Assembly (NCBI RefSeq): GCF_012033695.1
Contig: NZ_JAAVJI010000006.1
Coordinates: 162,793 to 226,792 of the forward strand
Source of the DNA: Pseudomonas quercus
GTDB taxonomy: Bacteria; Pseudomonadota; Gammaproteobacteria; Pseudomonadales; Pseudomonadaceae
Reading direction: 5' to 3'
Length of the DNA stretch: 64,000 nt
Notes under the pieces: generated by a model
The model's database searches: none
What the model saw: the letters and a program-made list of their open reading frames with translations, nothing else
What the model was told of the DNA's origin: nothing
Program-made: the position numbers and the translations under genes
Shown: positions 63,988 to 64,000 of the stretch, one piece after another
Position numbering within the stretch: the stretch's first letter is position 1
Layout of the letters: every line of letters begins with the position of its first letter

Positions 63988-64000
63988 TTGACAGGATGTA
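63988..64000 (+). promoter_or_regulatory. Putative rRNA operon promoter P3, -35 box only
   Basis: TTGACA at 63988-63993 follows AAACGC; the -10 box lies beyond the window. In Pseudomonas rRNA leaders a third promoter with this sequence context precedes the mature 16S gene. Confidence 0.65.

Noticed and set aside
1..64000. CRISPR arrays, insertion sequences, integrases, tRNA genes and attachment sites
   Set aside because: No regularly spaced repeats, transposase-like proteins or tRNA-like cloverleaf sequences were recognised.

Overview
The window is chromosomal DNA of a fluorescent-type Pseudomonas, most likely of the P. putida group. Three things point there: the arrangement of the trehalose/alpha-glucan genes (glgE-treS/mak-glgB facing glgA-treZ-malQ-treY), a gnd-zwf pair beside it, and a right end that matches the tandem-promoter region of a Pseudomonas ribosomal RNA operon. 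The gene-level calls come from reading the translated sequences; no database search was possible. I see no insertion sequence, prophage, CRISPR array or tRNA.

Layout. 1-2172: the end of a DUF350 membrane protein, a DUF1190 lipoprotein and a glutathionylspermidine-synthase-like ATP-grasp enzyme. 2191-2883: a PL7 alginate-lyase-like protein without a signal peptide. 3074-6094: four translationally coupled genes (acyl-CoA dehydrogenase-like, PIG-L deacetylase, methyltransferase, GT2 glycosyltransferase) that look like an uncharacterised small-molecule or glycoconjugate pathway. 6290-8761: a polar amino acid ABC transporter with binding protein and two permeases but no ATPase. 9190-15368: a MASE2-GGDEF diguanylate cyclase, a small zinc-ribbon-like protein, a GNAT protein, an APS-kinase-like/TPR fusion, an acyl-CoA dehydrogenase, a 3-hydroxyisobutyryl-CoA-hydrolase-like crotonase and a tiny proline-rich protein.

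15572-35144 is the core of the window, the trehalose/glucan locus. On the plus strand, glgE, a treS-maltokinase fusion and glgB turn trehalose into maltose, maltose 1-phosphate and branched alpha-glucan. On the minus strand, glgA, treZ, malQ, treY and a DUF2934 gene form one tight operon, with glgX and an endonuclease/exonuclease/phosphatase-family gene beside it. TreY, TreZ, GlgX and MalQ can turn glucan back into trehalose and short maltodextrins. There is no glgC, glgP, otsA or otsB here. A candidate AlgU (ECF sigma) promoter lies before glgE, which would fit an osmotic-stress role.

35489-44875 holds two giant tandem paralogues (1591 and 1506 aa) that resemble the DUF6543/dermonecrotic-toxin-like proteins of Pseudomonas. 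They are the least understood genes here. 45437-50500 is a short NAD-type gnd, zwf, a HAD phosphatase, a dienoyl-CoA-isomerase-like crotonase and nudC. 50468-53166 is a TSUP permease, an SDR and an ACAD10-like phosphotransferase. 53305-57502 is a ferrous-iron uptake operon efeU-efeO-efeB-efeM behind a palindromic Fur-box-like site. 57799-63628 has a two-cysteine DksA2-type regulator, DUF2789, two conserved small proteins, an orphan glycine-betaine-type binding protein, a metallo-aminopeptidase P and an RhtA-type exporter. 63734-64000 contains three tandem strong promoters leading out of the window toward what should be an rRNA operon.
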